Below are positions 28,291 through 38,147 of a stretch of 64,000 nucleotides of DNA, in pieces. The stretch comes from Candidatus Thiodiazotropha sp. (ex Myrtea sp. 'scaly one' KF741663) (GTDB taxonomy: Bacteria > Pseudomonadota > Gammaproteobacteria > Chromatiales > Chromatiaceae), in contig JAHXIQ010000008.1 in the NCBI GenBank assembly GCA_025655555.1, positions 1 through 64,000 on the forward strand, written 5' to 3'. The notes below the pieces were generated by a model that was given only the letters and a program-made list of their open reading frames with translations, was not told where the DNA came from and did not search any database. Both the position numbers and the translations under genes were made by a program. Positions within the stretch are counted from its first letter, which is position 1. Each line of letters begins with the position of its first letter.

Positions 28291-29700
28291 TCAATGTCCC
28301 AGCGACTCACGTAGAGCCTTATAGGCATCATAGGTCTCCTCGGTCTGTTTTATTTCACTATCCAATGATTGTTCAGATTGGGTAGCTTCAATAGATTCAC
28401 CTGGTGATTCCTGTGCAGGCAGTATTGATGACGCACTCGCAAGCTCTGCCGACATATGCGGCTTCTCATCGCGCACCAGCATATTAGGATCTGAAAATGG
28501 CGCCAGGCGTTCTAAAAAATCCATCACTTCCAACACCGGTGAGCCTTTAAAAAAACGTGCTGATGGGACATCCATCCAAATTCTGTCTGCGTAACTGAAA
28601 AGCTCATAGGGTTTATCCCCAACCTGATCCTTATCCAGGTCGAAACCCTCGTAATCATCCCAGTAATTCGCCTGCCACAGATTTCGATTTGCCGTCTTAC
28701 CGCCACCAGAGACAGCCACTTGAGTGATATTTCCCTTGAAGCTGTTACCGATCAGGTTATTACCGGTCCAGTCATTCAGAAACAGTACGCCAATACCGCT
28801 ATAGGCAATCAGATTATTTTCAATGCGATTGATGGTGTCCGGTTGAAAAGGCGACACATCGAGATAGAGTCCGGTTGCGCAGTAGAGCACTTGATTTCCG
28901 ATCACCTCCACATCCGAGGTCTCTTTGAAACCTATCCCCATCCCGGTGGCGCCGGTGGCATGGGCGATGTAGTTGTTCTTCAGGTGTACTCCGTCACTGT
29001 ACATGACAAAGATACCCACAGAATTATTCTCGTAGTGGTTGTCCACCACTTCGTTGTACTGTGCATACATGAAATGGAGCGAGTATCGACCGCCTCTTGC
29101 ATCATTGCGTGCAATCAGATTGTCTCTAGAATACCAGACAACCGTATCCCTCGAATTACGAATGACATTGTCTGTAATCTTGTTCTCAAAACTATACCAG
29201 AGCCGTATGGCATCACCACGCACACCCAAGTCCAAAGGTTTGGAAGAGATATGATTGCCGCGCACAATATTATTTTTTGACTGCTGAAGATCGACACCGA
29301 AAAGGCTGTTGTCAATCACATTGTCTTTGATGACATTGAAATCACCCCGGACCTGCACACCAGAATCGATATCGTTATGCGATTCACCCGAGTTGGTCAA
29401 ATGCAGGTTCTTCAGGGTGGCGCTGTCGGTTTTCAGATAGATAACAGAGCCTTTTCCACCAGCATCGATAACCACCTTTCCCTGCCCATCGATGTTAATA
29501 GGTTGAGTGATTGTTACCGGTCCGGCATAGGTGCCGGCCGCTGGAGTCAGGGTTCCTCCTGACTCGGTACTGTCCACTAATTCCTGAAATGAAGGGTATG
29601 CTGTTGACTGGGCAAAAGATTGAGACAAAGTAATAGATAAGAGCAACAAAGCTGCCGCATAGAAAACGCTGTCTCTGTTCACTGTCGAAGCAATAAACAA
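28291..29700 (-). CDS. nosD: NosD periplasmic copper-maturation beta-helix protein
   Basis: YAGPVTITQPINIDGQG, repeated NxI/GN beta-helix pattern, cluster context. Confidence 0.92.
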   Translation of the reverse strand: MFIASTVNRDSVFYAAALLLLSITLSQSFAQSTAYPSFQELVDSTESGGTLTPAAGTYAGPVTITQPINIDGQGKVVIDAGGKGSVIYLKTDSATLKNLHLTNSGESHNDIDSGVQVRGDFNVIKDNVIDNSLFGVDLQQSKNNIVRGNHISSKPLDLGVRGDAIRLWYSFENKITDNVIRNSRDTVVWYSRDNLIARNDARGGRYSLHFMYAQYNEVVDNHYENNSVGIFVMYSDGVHLKNNYIAHATGATGMGIGFKETSDVEVIGNQVLYCATGLYLDVSPFQPDTINRIENNLIAYSGIGVLFLNDWTGNNLIGNSFKGNITQVAVSGGGKTANRNLWQANYWDDYEGFDLDKDQVGDKPYELFSYADRIWMDVPSARFFKGSPVLEVMDFLERLAPFSDPNMLVRDEKPHMSAELASASSILPAQESPGESIEATQSEQSLDSEIKQTEETYDAYKALRESLGH

Positions 29701-29806
29701 GTTAAACCCCGAAAAATAATTTCGAATTTAAGCGTGCTTGGGCACATGATTTAAAAAAATCAAAACGAAGCGTGCACTTCAATTCATAATTCAACGTTCA
29801 AATTCT

Positions 29807-30994
29807 TTATTGACCCTCTTGTTTAAACTGCTTGAACCGAATCAGTGCAGCCACTGCAAGAATCAATGACACCAGAACCATCAGCCCAAATCCCTTGTAG
29901 GGATATGAATGGGTCGTGAACTGCGCCACTTTACCATCCCCGAATACTGTCGGCATAAACGGCTTGACAGAAAAGGCACCCATATCGTTCAGGGTATGCC
30001 CATACCACCAGAGCCAGGCTGAGTAGTCGATGATAAAGAATAGCGGTAAGGCGATGGGGACCAATATCAGCAGCCAGTAGAGAAGGCCACCGTTCTTACG
30101 GGAACCGAATACCACTAAAGCCATCGCTCCCAATAAGCCAACGAATACCACGTGAATCGCCAGTTCAAGATTCTTTACCATGGGTACGATCTCTTCCTGG
30201 TTATTGAAGTATCGACCGAGACTCTGGGCATAGTGCCATGACATGACCTGGAATGAACTGCCGTCCCAGGGGGACATTGTATCTGATTTTACCTGATCGA
30301 TATCATAGGTAAGTTTGAGTTGCTCTATCAGATGCGCTTTATCTGCACCGGCTGATTTCGTATTGGCCTTTTTTTCGGCCTCCACCTGTGAGGGCAGGAT
30401 AACTTCGACCCCTGACTCTTCCAGAGAATCCTTGAGAACCCCCGCAACCCCGCCTATAACAATCTCGGGTTCGCTTGTATCGCTAGACGCCTCCTGATCC
30501 ATGGACGTCACCAGGGCGCTGACATAACCTGCATTCTGCAGACTGAAGCCATCTTTTCCGTAGAGCGTGGTACCCATCCATACGGCAATACTTGCGAACC
30601 CGACACCTAAAATTGTCATTCGTAACTTTGGCTTTGTACAAATAAAACCGACTAGCATCACACCCATAAACACCATCAAGAATTGACCGAACCCTCGTTC
30701 TACTGGTCCACCGGCCGCGATAGGATACATACCCACATAATGGTTGATCGTATCCATTTCGTGCACGCAGTCCAGCGCCTCATCTTCGACGATCTCAGCC
30801 TTTTCCTGCTTTTGGCAACCATTGAATACGCCATTCATGTGGAAGTGGATGCGAACACCGTCAGGAAATGACTCTTCCGGATAATTGGGTGCTGTCAGCG
30901 ATACCCACCAGATCGGTGTATAAAAAATGACTGTAAGTAGCCCCAATGCCACCAGGGTGAGCACTGCGACTTGAAGGGTTTGCTTAGACTGCAT
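29807..30994 (-). CDS. NosB-like multi-TM membrane protein of clade II nos clusters
   Basis: Position between nosD and nos cytochromes, multiple TM. Confidence 0.65.
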   Translation of the reverse strand: MQSKQTLQVAVLTLVALGLLTVIFYTPIWWVSLTAPNYPEESFPDGVRIHFHMNGVFNGCQKQEKAEIVEDEALDCVHEMDTINHYVGMYPIAAGGPVERGFGQFLMVFMGVMLVGFICTKPKLRMTILGVGFASIAVWMGTTLYGKDGFSLQNAGYVSALVTSMDQEASSDTSEPEIVIGGVAGVLKDSLEESGVEVILPSQVEAEKKANTKSAGADKAHLIEQLKLTYDIDQVKSDTMSPWDGSSFQVMSWHYAQSLGRYFNNQEEIVPMVKNLELAIHVVFVGLLGAMALVVFGSRKNGGLLYWLLILVPIALPLFFIIDYSAWLWWYGHTLNDMGAFSVKPFMPTVFGDGKVAQFTTHSYPYKGFGLMVLVSLILAVAALIRFKQFKQEGQ

Positions 30995-31053
30995 AGCGGT
31001 TCTCTTGAATACGACTCTTTATCCAACAGCAGGAAAGGATGAGAGAGAAAATT

Positions 31054-31140
31054 AATGTAGGTTGAACTGAGGAACGATGCTCAACACTAGACGTTTAATC
31101 AGGCAACCCTGTTGGGCTTCGCTCCTCAGCCCAACCTACA
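31054..31140. repeat. REP-like inverted pair (TGTAGGTTG...CAACA / TGTTGGGCTTCGCTCCTCAGCCCAACCTACA)
   Basis: Inverted repeat, related copy at 44671-44703. Confidence 0.65.
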
Positions 31141-31218
31141 CTTCAATCAGACGAGTTCTGAAGATTTGAAGTGAGTTGTGTGCCGGGTTGCCTGACCTAC
31201 AGTTGTATCGTCGTCGAA

Positions 31219-31968
31219 TCAATCGTAGTCGGGATTTTGGTAGTCCTTAGAGGGCGCGAGGTCCTCCTTAGGCACCTTTATACGGGATACGTAGTTGATG
31301 ACCATCTGCATATCCTTGTCCGAAAACCCTTCGATCTGCTTGACCATGTCAGGGTTGGCATTGCGCCGTTTACCGTCCCGGATCCATTCAAACTGACGCA
31401 GCATGTAGGCATAGTGCTGGCCGTGAATCTTGGGATAGAACTTATCATCCATCCCCTCGCCGTTATCGGCATGACACTGTACGCAGTTATCCTCATACAG
31501 CTTCTTGCCCTGTGCAAATTCAGGGAAAAGCTCATTCCAGGGACCTTTTCCGTTTTCTGGGTTCATCGGTAGTTTGGCAATATAGGCCGTAACATCCGCT
31601 ACCAGCTGTGCAGGCTTTATTTCTCCCTCATGATAGCCGGAAGCGGCCAAAATCTGATCGTCCAAGGCAAAGGGATACATGGTTGGATTGTCTCGATTCT
31701 GAGCACGGATATCAGCAAGCTGCTTGATCAGTACATTCCGATGCTGACCTGCCAACTGTGGGAATGTGCCGTCATCAAGTCCCCAGCCTTCCAGCAAGTG
31801 ACAGGCTGAACAGACTTCATAGACTGCGATACCCCGTTCACGATCAGGGGTCAGCAACATCGCTTCATCCTGTTCACCACCGGCCTCGTTCCATCCGGCT
31901 AAAGCCGTGCTACAAACAATTGCACTCAAGGTGACAGTCAGGGTTTTCAAAATTGGTTTTAAATTCAT
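31219..31968 (-). CDS. Diheme cytochrome c of nos cluster (c4-like)
   Basis: CSACH, CVQCH, signal peptide; start refined. Confidence 0.9.
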   Translation of the reverse strand: MNLKPILKTLTVTLSAIVCSTALAGWNEAGGEQDEAMLLTPDRERGIAVYEVCSACHLLEGWGLDDGTFPQLAGQHRNVLIKQLADIRAQNRDNPTMYPFALDDQILAASGYHEGEIKPAQLVADVTAYIAKLPMNPENGKGPWNELFPEFAQGKKLYEDNCVQCHADNGEGMDDKFYPKIHGQHYAYMLRQFEWIRDGKRRNANPDMVKQIEGFSDKDMQMVINYVSRIKVPKEDLAPSKDYQNPDYD

Positions 31969-32110
31969 CTTGCTTCTCCAGTCCCTTCGCTCGTCGTAAG
32001 GGGGTAATTTGGAACTGCCAACAGGTATTCTATTTTCGGACACTTCAGTCGTACCGATATAGACTCACATCAGTAATGCTGCAGTGTGTCATAGGGTATA
32101 TTAGGACACT

Positions 32111-32124
32111 TTGATATACATCAA
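32111..32124. promoter_or_regulatory. FNR/DNR-type box TTGATATACATCAA
   Basis: Exact TTGAT-N4-ATCAA. Confidence 0.75.
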
Positions 32125-32169
32125 CTACCTAAAATCAGCTTCACCTATCCAGGTGACTTCAATGCTGAC

Positions 32170-32493
32170 TTACAGTGTGCTCAACCAGTCAGCAATAGCA
32201 CGCATCTCATCCTCGCTGACCAGACCCATCACGCCCTTCATGGCGGCTGCCTGGCCATTGCTGCGGATACCCGCCTTGATGTCCTTCATCTGGTTGAAGG
32301 CGTAGTCGGCATTCTGTCCAGCCAGCCGTGGATAGGTGGGCATAATCGGCGTATTGGCATCTTTGCCATGACAGGCCCAACAAGTCTTCACCTTATAGAG
32401 CTCCGCACCATCTGCGGCCTGTGCATTCGTAGCGATTCCCGTGGCGAACAGTAGTGCCGCGGCTGACATTGTGAGTTTTGCGATTTTCATCAT
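32170..32493 (-). CDS. Monoheme cytochrome c (c553-like) of nos cluster
   Basis: CWACHGKDANTPIMPTYPRLAGQ, signal peptide. Confidence 0.9.
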   Translation of the reverse strand: MMKIAKLTMSAAALLFATGIATNAQAADGAELYKVKTCWACHGKDANTPIMPTYPRLAGQNADYAFNQMKDIKAGIRSNGQAAAMKGVMGLVSEDEMRAIADWLSTL

Positions 32494-32645
32494 ACTGATT
32501 TCCTCGTACCGGGATGACCTCATGAGGTCGTGGTTTTTCAATGGCTCAACCTTAAGACAATTAACATTCAGACAACTTGAGCTATGTTAAGTCACATCTC
32601 AAAAAAACCTTTGCTTTTTTATGTGAATATTTGTCGCTTAACGTA

Positions 32646-32669
32646 GAAAGGGGCCTGATGGCCCCTTTC
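32646..32669 (-). terminator. Hairpin GAAAGGGGCC/GGCCCCTTTC downstream of nosZ
   Basis: 10-bp perfect stem, weak T-tract. Confidence 0.55.
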
Positions 32670-32695
32670 CTCCTTATGTCTTGACGTTGACTGCG

Positions 32696-34993
32696 TTATT
32701 TGACCTTTTTAGCTCCATGCTCTTCCAGGAAGGTCTTGGCGCGCAGACCTAAATCTGCCGTCTTGACTTGATATTGCCACCACTGGCCAGCCCAGAGAGT
32801 CGCATTCTGATAGTCACCTTTGCTTGCAAAGGTCTCAGACTTCTTCTTGGCCTCTTCCGCAAAGCCGAGCTGATCTGTGGCATCTTCCACCAAGGCGACA
32901 ACTTCAGGGAAGTCCTTATAGTTGTGACTGGTGATGAAGCCTACGACTGAGTTGATAACCGCTTGGGTATCTACGTTAGTCTTGACCTGTTTGTCGTAGT
33001 CAGCCTGGGTGTACTTAGTACCCTCTTGGATCTTACCTGCCTTAGCAACATAACCCTTCGGCTTGACCAGGAGGTAACCCTGCATCTCAAGATGCAATGC
33101 TGAACAGAACTCGGTGCAATAATATGGGAAGACGCCGGCCCTTTCCGCCTTGAAGGTGGCTGACACGGTCTTACCCGGCTCGATGGAAAGATTCACGTTC
33201 TGGCTATAGAGCGCAAAACCGTGGGTCTCATCCTCTGCACGTTCGAGATTGGTGAGGTGAATGGAAACGGTTTCGCCCTCTTCCACCTCGATAATCTCGG
33301 GCGTGATATGCGAGCGAATCACGGTACCGTAGACATGCACCACACCATCTTCGCCACGTACCACCTTTTCACGACCTGCACGGGTCTTGTAAGGAGATTT
33401 GGAATCCGTACGGCTGTTCCAACCTGATTTGTAGCGTACCGCAGGTTTCAGCTTATCGGCCTTGATCGCTACCACATAGTGGGGTTCACCCAGAGGTAGT
33501 GGCATATCGTAGAGCAGTTGCATCTTATCGCCGCTGATATCAATCAGCTGATGGTTCTGCGGATGCAGTGGACCAACAGGATTAAATCGATCGATGGCCA
33601 GCTTGTTCAGAGAGACCAGGTATTTACCATCAGGTGAGACAGAATCACCCTCCATCGCAACCAGATGACCGATGTTGTAATGGATGTGCAGTTGATCCAG
33701 TACCTTGCCTTCACAGTAGTCCCACTTGGTTACCATCGAATCCACGTAGATCGAGGTATAGACCACACACTTCTTGGCATCGTACTGAGTATGCAGCGGC
33801 CCCAGTCCCACCTGTACCTGGGTGTGCAATGCATCTTTCATGGCGATGATTGGAATACCATAGGGGTCTTTGCCTTCGAACTTTTTGTTCTTGATGGCTT
33901 TTTGAATTTTATCCCAGCTGTAGACCCAGGCATGACTGTCCAGTTTGCCGGAAACGATGATATGTGTTCCATCAGGGCTGACATCGACACCATGTGGACT
34001 CTTAGGCTCTGGAATCAGATAGAGCAGGCCTTCTTTCACAGCCTGGTCCATGGGAATCATATAGGAGCCTTTGGACTTCTTGACCTTGCCGGCAGCAACC
34101 AGCTCGGCAGCCTTCTTCCAGTTGGTGACATGCAGGAAGTCGGTATCCTTCTGGGAACAACCCGCCTCAAACGGAGGACGTCCACGCTCTATACCGCCCA
34201 CATAGCGCTCTGAGCAGAAAGAGTTGGTGAAGCCCCAGCCCATGGAAGGTCCCTTACCTGCATCGGAGAGATCCTGGCTGTAGGGAGGCAGTTCGAAGGT
34301 GAAGGACATTTCCGGATCGAGGCGTCCCTTCTTGTCGTCGAACTTCCAGTAGGTTACGGCACCACGATACTTTTCGTTGAACTCTTCCAGCGGCACGAAT
34401 TCATCTTCGAAAGGTGCTGCATATTGTGCCGCTTCCATGACATATTCGGTATTCGGTGTCACGAAAGCGCCGCCATGTTCAGATTTCATGAACGGGTTGA
34501 CAACAATCTGCTTAGTCTCGAAGTCGTGCAGATCGATCACTGCCAAGCGAGGATTGGCCTTGTCATTGATGAACAGGTAGCGGCCGTTGTACTCGCCTTT
34601 AGTTTCAGAGAATGCCGGGTGATGAGTATCGCCGAAGTTGATATCCTTACCGTGGATTCTACCCTGTGCCAGTACGGCTTTGGATTCGTCATCGAACCCA
34701 TAACCCTGCCAGGGTTCCGGGGTAAAGACACCAATATACTTCAGGATCCTCATGGAGGGGATACCGTATACAATCACCTGTCCACTCTGGCCACCCGAGC
34801 TGAAGGCCAGATATTCGTCGCGTCCACCCGTTGGTGTGTAAGTTTTAGCGGCAGCCAACAGATCCTTTTGCGTCAGGCCGCGATCCTTCATGACCTCCTC
34901 AAGCGACGACTGGGACCAGGCATTGGTAGCGGCGCCCAAGCCGATTCCAAACCCCATCACCAGTGCGGATACACGTTTCAAACTATTGTTCAT
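32696..34993 (-). CDS. nosZ: Nitrous-oxide reductase, clade II type
   Basis: CuA motif CTEFCSALHLEM, propeller region; leader MNNSLKRVSALVMGFGIGLGAATNAWS lacks twin arginine. Confidence 0.95.
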   Translation of the reverse strand: MNNSLKRVSALVMGFGIGLGAATNAWSQSSLEEVMKDRGLTQKDLLAAAKTYTPTGGRDEYLAFSSGGQSGQVIVYGIPSMRILKYIGVFTPEPWQGYGFDDESKAVLAQGRIHGKDINFGDTHHPAFSETKGEYNGRYLFINDKANPRLAVIDLHDFETKQIVVNPFMKSEHGGAFVTPNTEYVMEAAQYAAPFEDEFVPLEEFNEKYRGAVTYWKFDDKKGRLDPEMSFTFELPPYSQDLSDAGKGPSMGWGFTNSFCSERYVGGIERGRPPFEAGCSQKDTDFLHVTNWKKAAELVAAGKVKKSKGSYMIPMDQAVKEGLLYLIPEPKSPHGVDVSPDGTHIIVSGKLDSHAWVYSWDKIQKAIKNKKFEGKDPYGIPIIAMKDALHTQVQVGLGPLHTQYDAKKCVVYTSIYVDSMVTKWDYCEGKVLDQLHIHYNIGHLVAMEGDSVSPDGKYLVSLNKLAIDRFNPVGPLHPQNHQLIDISGDKMQLLYDMPLPLGEPHYVVAIKADKLKPAVRYKSGWNSRTDSKSPYKTRAGREKVVRGEDGVVHVYGTVIRSHITPEIIEVEEGETVSIHLTNLERAEDETHGFALYSQNVNLSIEPGKTVSATFKAERAGVFPYYCTEFCSALHLEMQGYLLVKPKGYVAKAGKIQEGTKYTQADYDKQVKTNVDTQAVINSVVGFITSHNYKDFPEVVALVEDATDQLGFAEEAKKKSETFASKGDYQNATLWAGQWWQYQVKTADLGLRAKTFLEEHGAKKVK

Positions 34994-35080
34994 CGTTCCC
35001 CGTCCCCGTGGTTAAAAGATAATTTGTTATGCCGACGGCATTACAGTGGATAATGGTCATAAAATGCGTCATATGACACA

Positions 35081-35094
35081 TTGATATAGGTCAA
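35081..35094. promoter_or_regulatory. FNR/DNR-type box TTGATATAGGTCAA
   Basis: TTGAT-N4-GTCAA upstream of nosZ. Confidence 0.75.
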
Positions 35095-35262
35095 TTCACT
35101 CATTTAAGTGTAAATACGTCCCTATCCTTAGAAGGTGCTACCTAGTTATAGGTAGCATTATTCAGTAGATACCCACTAAATCTGCGGGTAAAGAAAATGA
35201 TTTTCTGAATCTCTGGAAATCCAGAATACAAGGGGATTTCTGCAATATTCGGCAGGCAAGGC

Positions 35263-36699
35263 TCACGGCAAAAGCTCAAGTAGTTGCTGAGCAAGAATTT
35301 CAGGTTCAATACCATGTGCAAACTTTGTGAGAAACCTGCCCTCCGGGTCCAGAATGTAAAGACTGGCCGTGTGATCCATCAGATACATGGTTGGATCTGA
35401 TGCGTCCTCGACGACCTTCTCGTATCTTGCTTTAAACTGATCAGCTACCCGGTCGACCATTTCAGAAGAACCGGTTACGCCAATCAGGCGTTTATCGTAG
35501 TACTGCACATACCTTTTCAGTACTTTCACCGTATCCCGTTCCGGGTCGATCGTGATGAAATAGGGTTGGAATAGATCAGATTTATCCCCAAGAATATCAA
35601 GCGCCTGGAACATGACCGACAGTGAAGTGGGACAGATGTCAGGACAGTAGGTATATCCAAAGTAGACGATCTGATATTTACCCCTCATGGTCTCTTTAGA
35701 AACCAGTCGCCCAAAGTGGTCCGTCAAGAGAAATTGTCCACTACCGATGCCATCCAGTGCCGTGGTTTTATCCTGACTGGCGAGTTGACGTGCGGTTGCG
35801 GCTTCCTGCATATCGGCATCCAGACAACGTTTAATCGTATCGGTATTGTGATCCATGATTTCAAAATAGAGATCGGGACCGGATGACATGCCGAAACCAA
35901 GACTGTTGAGCATCCCGTGATTGGCACTGCTCTCACTCAGCAATAATTCGACATGTTCGGCTGGAAAGCCTGTTTCTGTGAGCAGGCATCGCGCCTCGCC
36001 GGAGATCAGCTTTTCCCGCGCCATGAGCAAGGCGGCAGCATCGATATTTTGATCCGGTGATGCTGCAACATGGTCAATAACCTTTAGCGCGTACGCCTGT
36101 TCAAAATATTGCAGGGTGTCGTAATACTGCACGCCCAGGCCGGCTTTCATACCGCGGTAGCCATACTCGTACTCTCTATCGATACGCGCCAGACGCTTCA
36201 GCATCTTTCGCCGGTTACGTTCGTAGAGATGCGTCCGCAGGGGGTCAGCTTGCTGAAGCAGACGAGTCAGATCATTGAGTACAATCAGGAGATTGCGGTT
36301 ATCCAACCAAAAAAACGGGTCACGCTGATCAGGTCTATTTCTCGACGTGAGGATTTTCAGGCCCTGATGGGAGAGAAGCTCGATAACTTCCACTTGAGAG
36401 CCGATGCCCTCAATGACTTTGGCCAGTCCCGGTTCAAGCTCCGGACCCACCCAGAAAAACAGGTCGGCATTCTCCAGATCCTTCAATTGCGCCTCTGAGG
36501 GAGTGAAACGGTGTGGCACCTGATCATCGATCAGAAGTTGTGGCGTCTCAGCACCCTCCATCAGACCGGCAATGATGGAGTGCATCGGTTTGATACTTAC
36601 CACGACCCGAAGGGCGTCTTGACCAAATGCGGTTGGAATGCATAAAAGATAGGCTATCCCTACCAACAAGAACAAAAGGGATTTATGACGGTATCTCAT
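35263..36699 (-). CDS. Fusion: ZnuA-like metal-binding SBP domain + C-terminal SCO1/SenC domain
   Basis: N-term VVSIKPMHSIIAGLMEG...VPHRFTPSEAQLKDLENADLFFWVGPELE; C-term YFGYTYCPDICPTSLS, YLMDHTASLYILDPEGRF. Confidence 0.88.
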   Translation of the reverse strand: MRYRHKSLLFLLVGIAYLLCIPTAFGQDALRVVVSIKPMHSIIAGLMEGAETPQLLIDDQVPHRFTPSEAQLKDLENADLFFWVGPELEPGLAKVIEGIGSQVEVIELLSHQGLKILTSRNRPDQRDPFFWLDNRNLLIVLNDLTRLLQQADPLRTHLYERNRRKMLKRLARIDREYEYGYRGMKAGLGVQYYDTLQYFEQAYALKVIDHVAASPDQNIDAAALLMAREKLISGEARCLLTETGFPAEHVELLLSESSANHGMLNSLGFGMSSGPDLYFEIMDHNTDTIKRCLDADMQEAATARQLASQDKTTALDGIGSGQFLLTDHFGRLVSKETMRGKYQIVYFGYTYCPDICPTSLSVMFQALDILGDKSDLFQPYFITIDPERDTVKVLKRYVQYYDKRLIGVTGSSEMVDRVADQFKARYEKVVEDASDPTMYLMDHTASLYILDPEGRFLTKFAHGIEPEILAQQLLELLP

Positions 36700-37037
36700 G
36701 GTGTGCTATAGACCGATTCTAGTTTCCTGAGGGATTTATCAACGTCTTGAGCCAATGTCTGTGGACTTGGGCAACTGGCGTTATCTTTCATAAATGCCAT
36801 GAAAGACTGGTTGGTTTGATGATCGAACAACTCGCCCAATTGTCGCCGCTTGGGAAGAACTGAAACCAGTGCCCGCTTGATCCTTTGGGTCTCTGCAAGG
36901 CCATTGCAGTGCAAGGCAATACCATTGAGTGAACCGAGCTCACGGATCACAGCCAGCTGATCCTCAGTGACGGCTTGTGCCCCTGTTTGCCACAGAAGAA
37001 GCGCAAAAAAACCTGCAAATATAGATTTTTGTATCAT
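36696..37037 (-). CDS. Small secreted hypothetical protein
   Basis: Signal peptide, 113 aa, 4-nt overlap with downstream fusion gene. Confidence 0.6.
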   Translation of the reverse strand: MIQKSIFAGFFALLLWQTGAQAVTEDQLAVIRELGSLNGIALHCNGLAETQRIKRALVSVLPKRRQLGELFDHQTNQSFMAFMKDNASCPSPQTLAQDVDKSLRKLESVYSTP

Positions 37038-37333
37038 ATGAGATATGAGTCTATTAAATACATCAATAATTACAATCTATTAGAGTGCATTTCTAATGTG
37101 ATATGTATTGGATTATGAGTATGACCTACGATACTGATAATTTTGGCTCCAGTTGATTACCCTAGCCGGATGCCAGCAATCACTGGCTTCTCAACATCAC
37201 CTGGAGGGTATGTGTAATCAAAGCCAAGTATGCATACGCTACAGACTAAATCTGTGTGATTCCAACCTTAAACGATGGATTTCCAATACCCAATAGACAA
37301 AGTCAATTAGAACGCATCATTTCGTAGAGCAAT

Positions 37334-37347
37334 TTGATCAAAATCAA
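37334..37347. promoter_or_regulatory. FNR/DNR-type box TTGATCAAAATCAA
   Basis: Exact TTGAT-N4-ATCAA, ~300 bp upstream of 37037. Confidence 0.6.
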
Positions 37348-37361
37348 GCAGGCCAGAAATC

Positions 37362-38111
37362 CTATTTATGATTCTCTATCGGTATATCTGTGGGTATATC
37401 TATAGCACCAGTAAAGTCAGGTGCTTGAATACGCGCATTGGTGAAACGCGCACTGGTCAGTATTGCATTGTGAAAAATGGTTTCCGTGAGAGTTGTACCG
37501 TTGAGCAATGATCCTGTGAGGTCCGTCCGAGTGAAATTCGCGTGCTCCAATGCTGCACCGGTCAGTACCACCTGACGCATGCTTGAATCCGTCAAATTGC
37601 TATCAATGAGTACGGCACGCATCATGAATGCCTGATCAAAGCTACAGTGGGTGAACTGGCTCTCTTCCATAGAAATATCTTTGAGATTGGCATGTTGAAA
37701 GCTGGCACCGTCAGCACTGGTGCTATTCATGCTGGCACCAAACAAGTTTGCTTTGAAAAAAACAGCATCGGTTACGTCTGCTTCATCAAAATTAGTATGA
37801 AAAAGATCTGATTGAGAAAAATCTGCTTCTGCAGCATTGCAACCAGAGAGCATTGCCCACTTCAAATCAGCATCAATCAGTATGGCACCTTTGAGATTGC
37901 AATCGAATAACTTTGTATTTTGCAGATTGACTCCGTTCAGTAGGCTGCCCGCCAGGTCGGCACCCGAGAGATCTCTGCCATTGAAATTGCAGTGTCTATA
38001 GTCATGAAGCGGTTTAGGTACATCGCAATCACCCACGGGCAAAGGGACCGACTCCTGGGAGTTTGCCTCATAGGAAAACAGCAAGATAGCCAACGTTAAC
38101 CGATAAATCAT
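37362..38111 (-). CDS. Secreted pentapeptide-repeat protein
   Basis: Repeated A(D/N)LxG/xxF pattern (LSGADLAGSLLNGVNLQNTKLFDCNLKGAILIDADL). Confidence 0.9.
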   Translation of the reverse strand: MIYRLTLAILLFSYEANSQESVPLPVGDCDVPKPLHDYRHCNFNGRDLSGADLAGSLLNGVNLQNTKLFDCNLKGAILIDADLKWAMLSGCNAAEADFSQSDLFHTNFDEADVTDAVFFKANLFGASMNSTSADGASFQHANLKDISMEESQFTHCSFDQAFMMRAVLIDSNLTDSSMRQVVLTGAALEHANFTRTDLTGSLLNGTTLTETIFHNAILTSARFTNARIQAPDFTGAIDIPTDIPIENHK

Positions 38112-38147
38112 ACCGCCCTTTCCTCTGTATGTAATATGAGCGACGAC

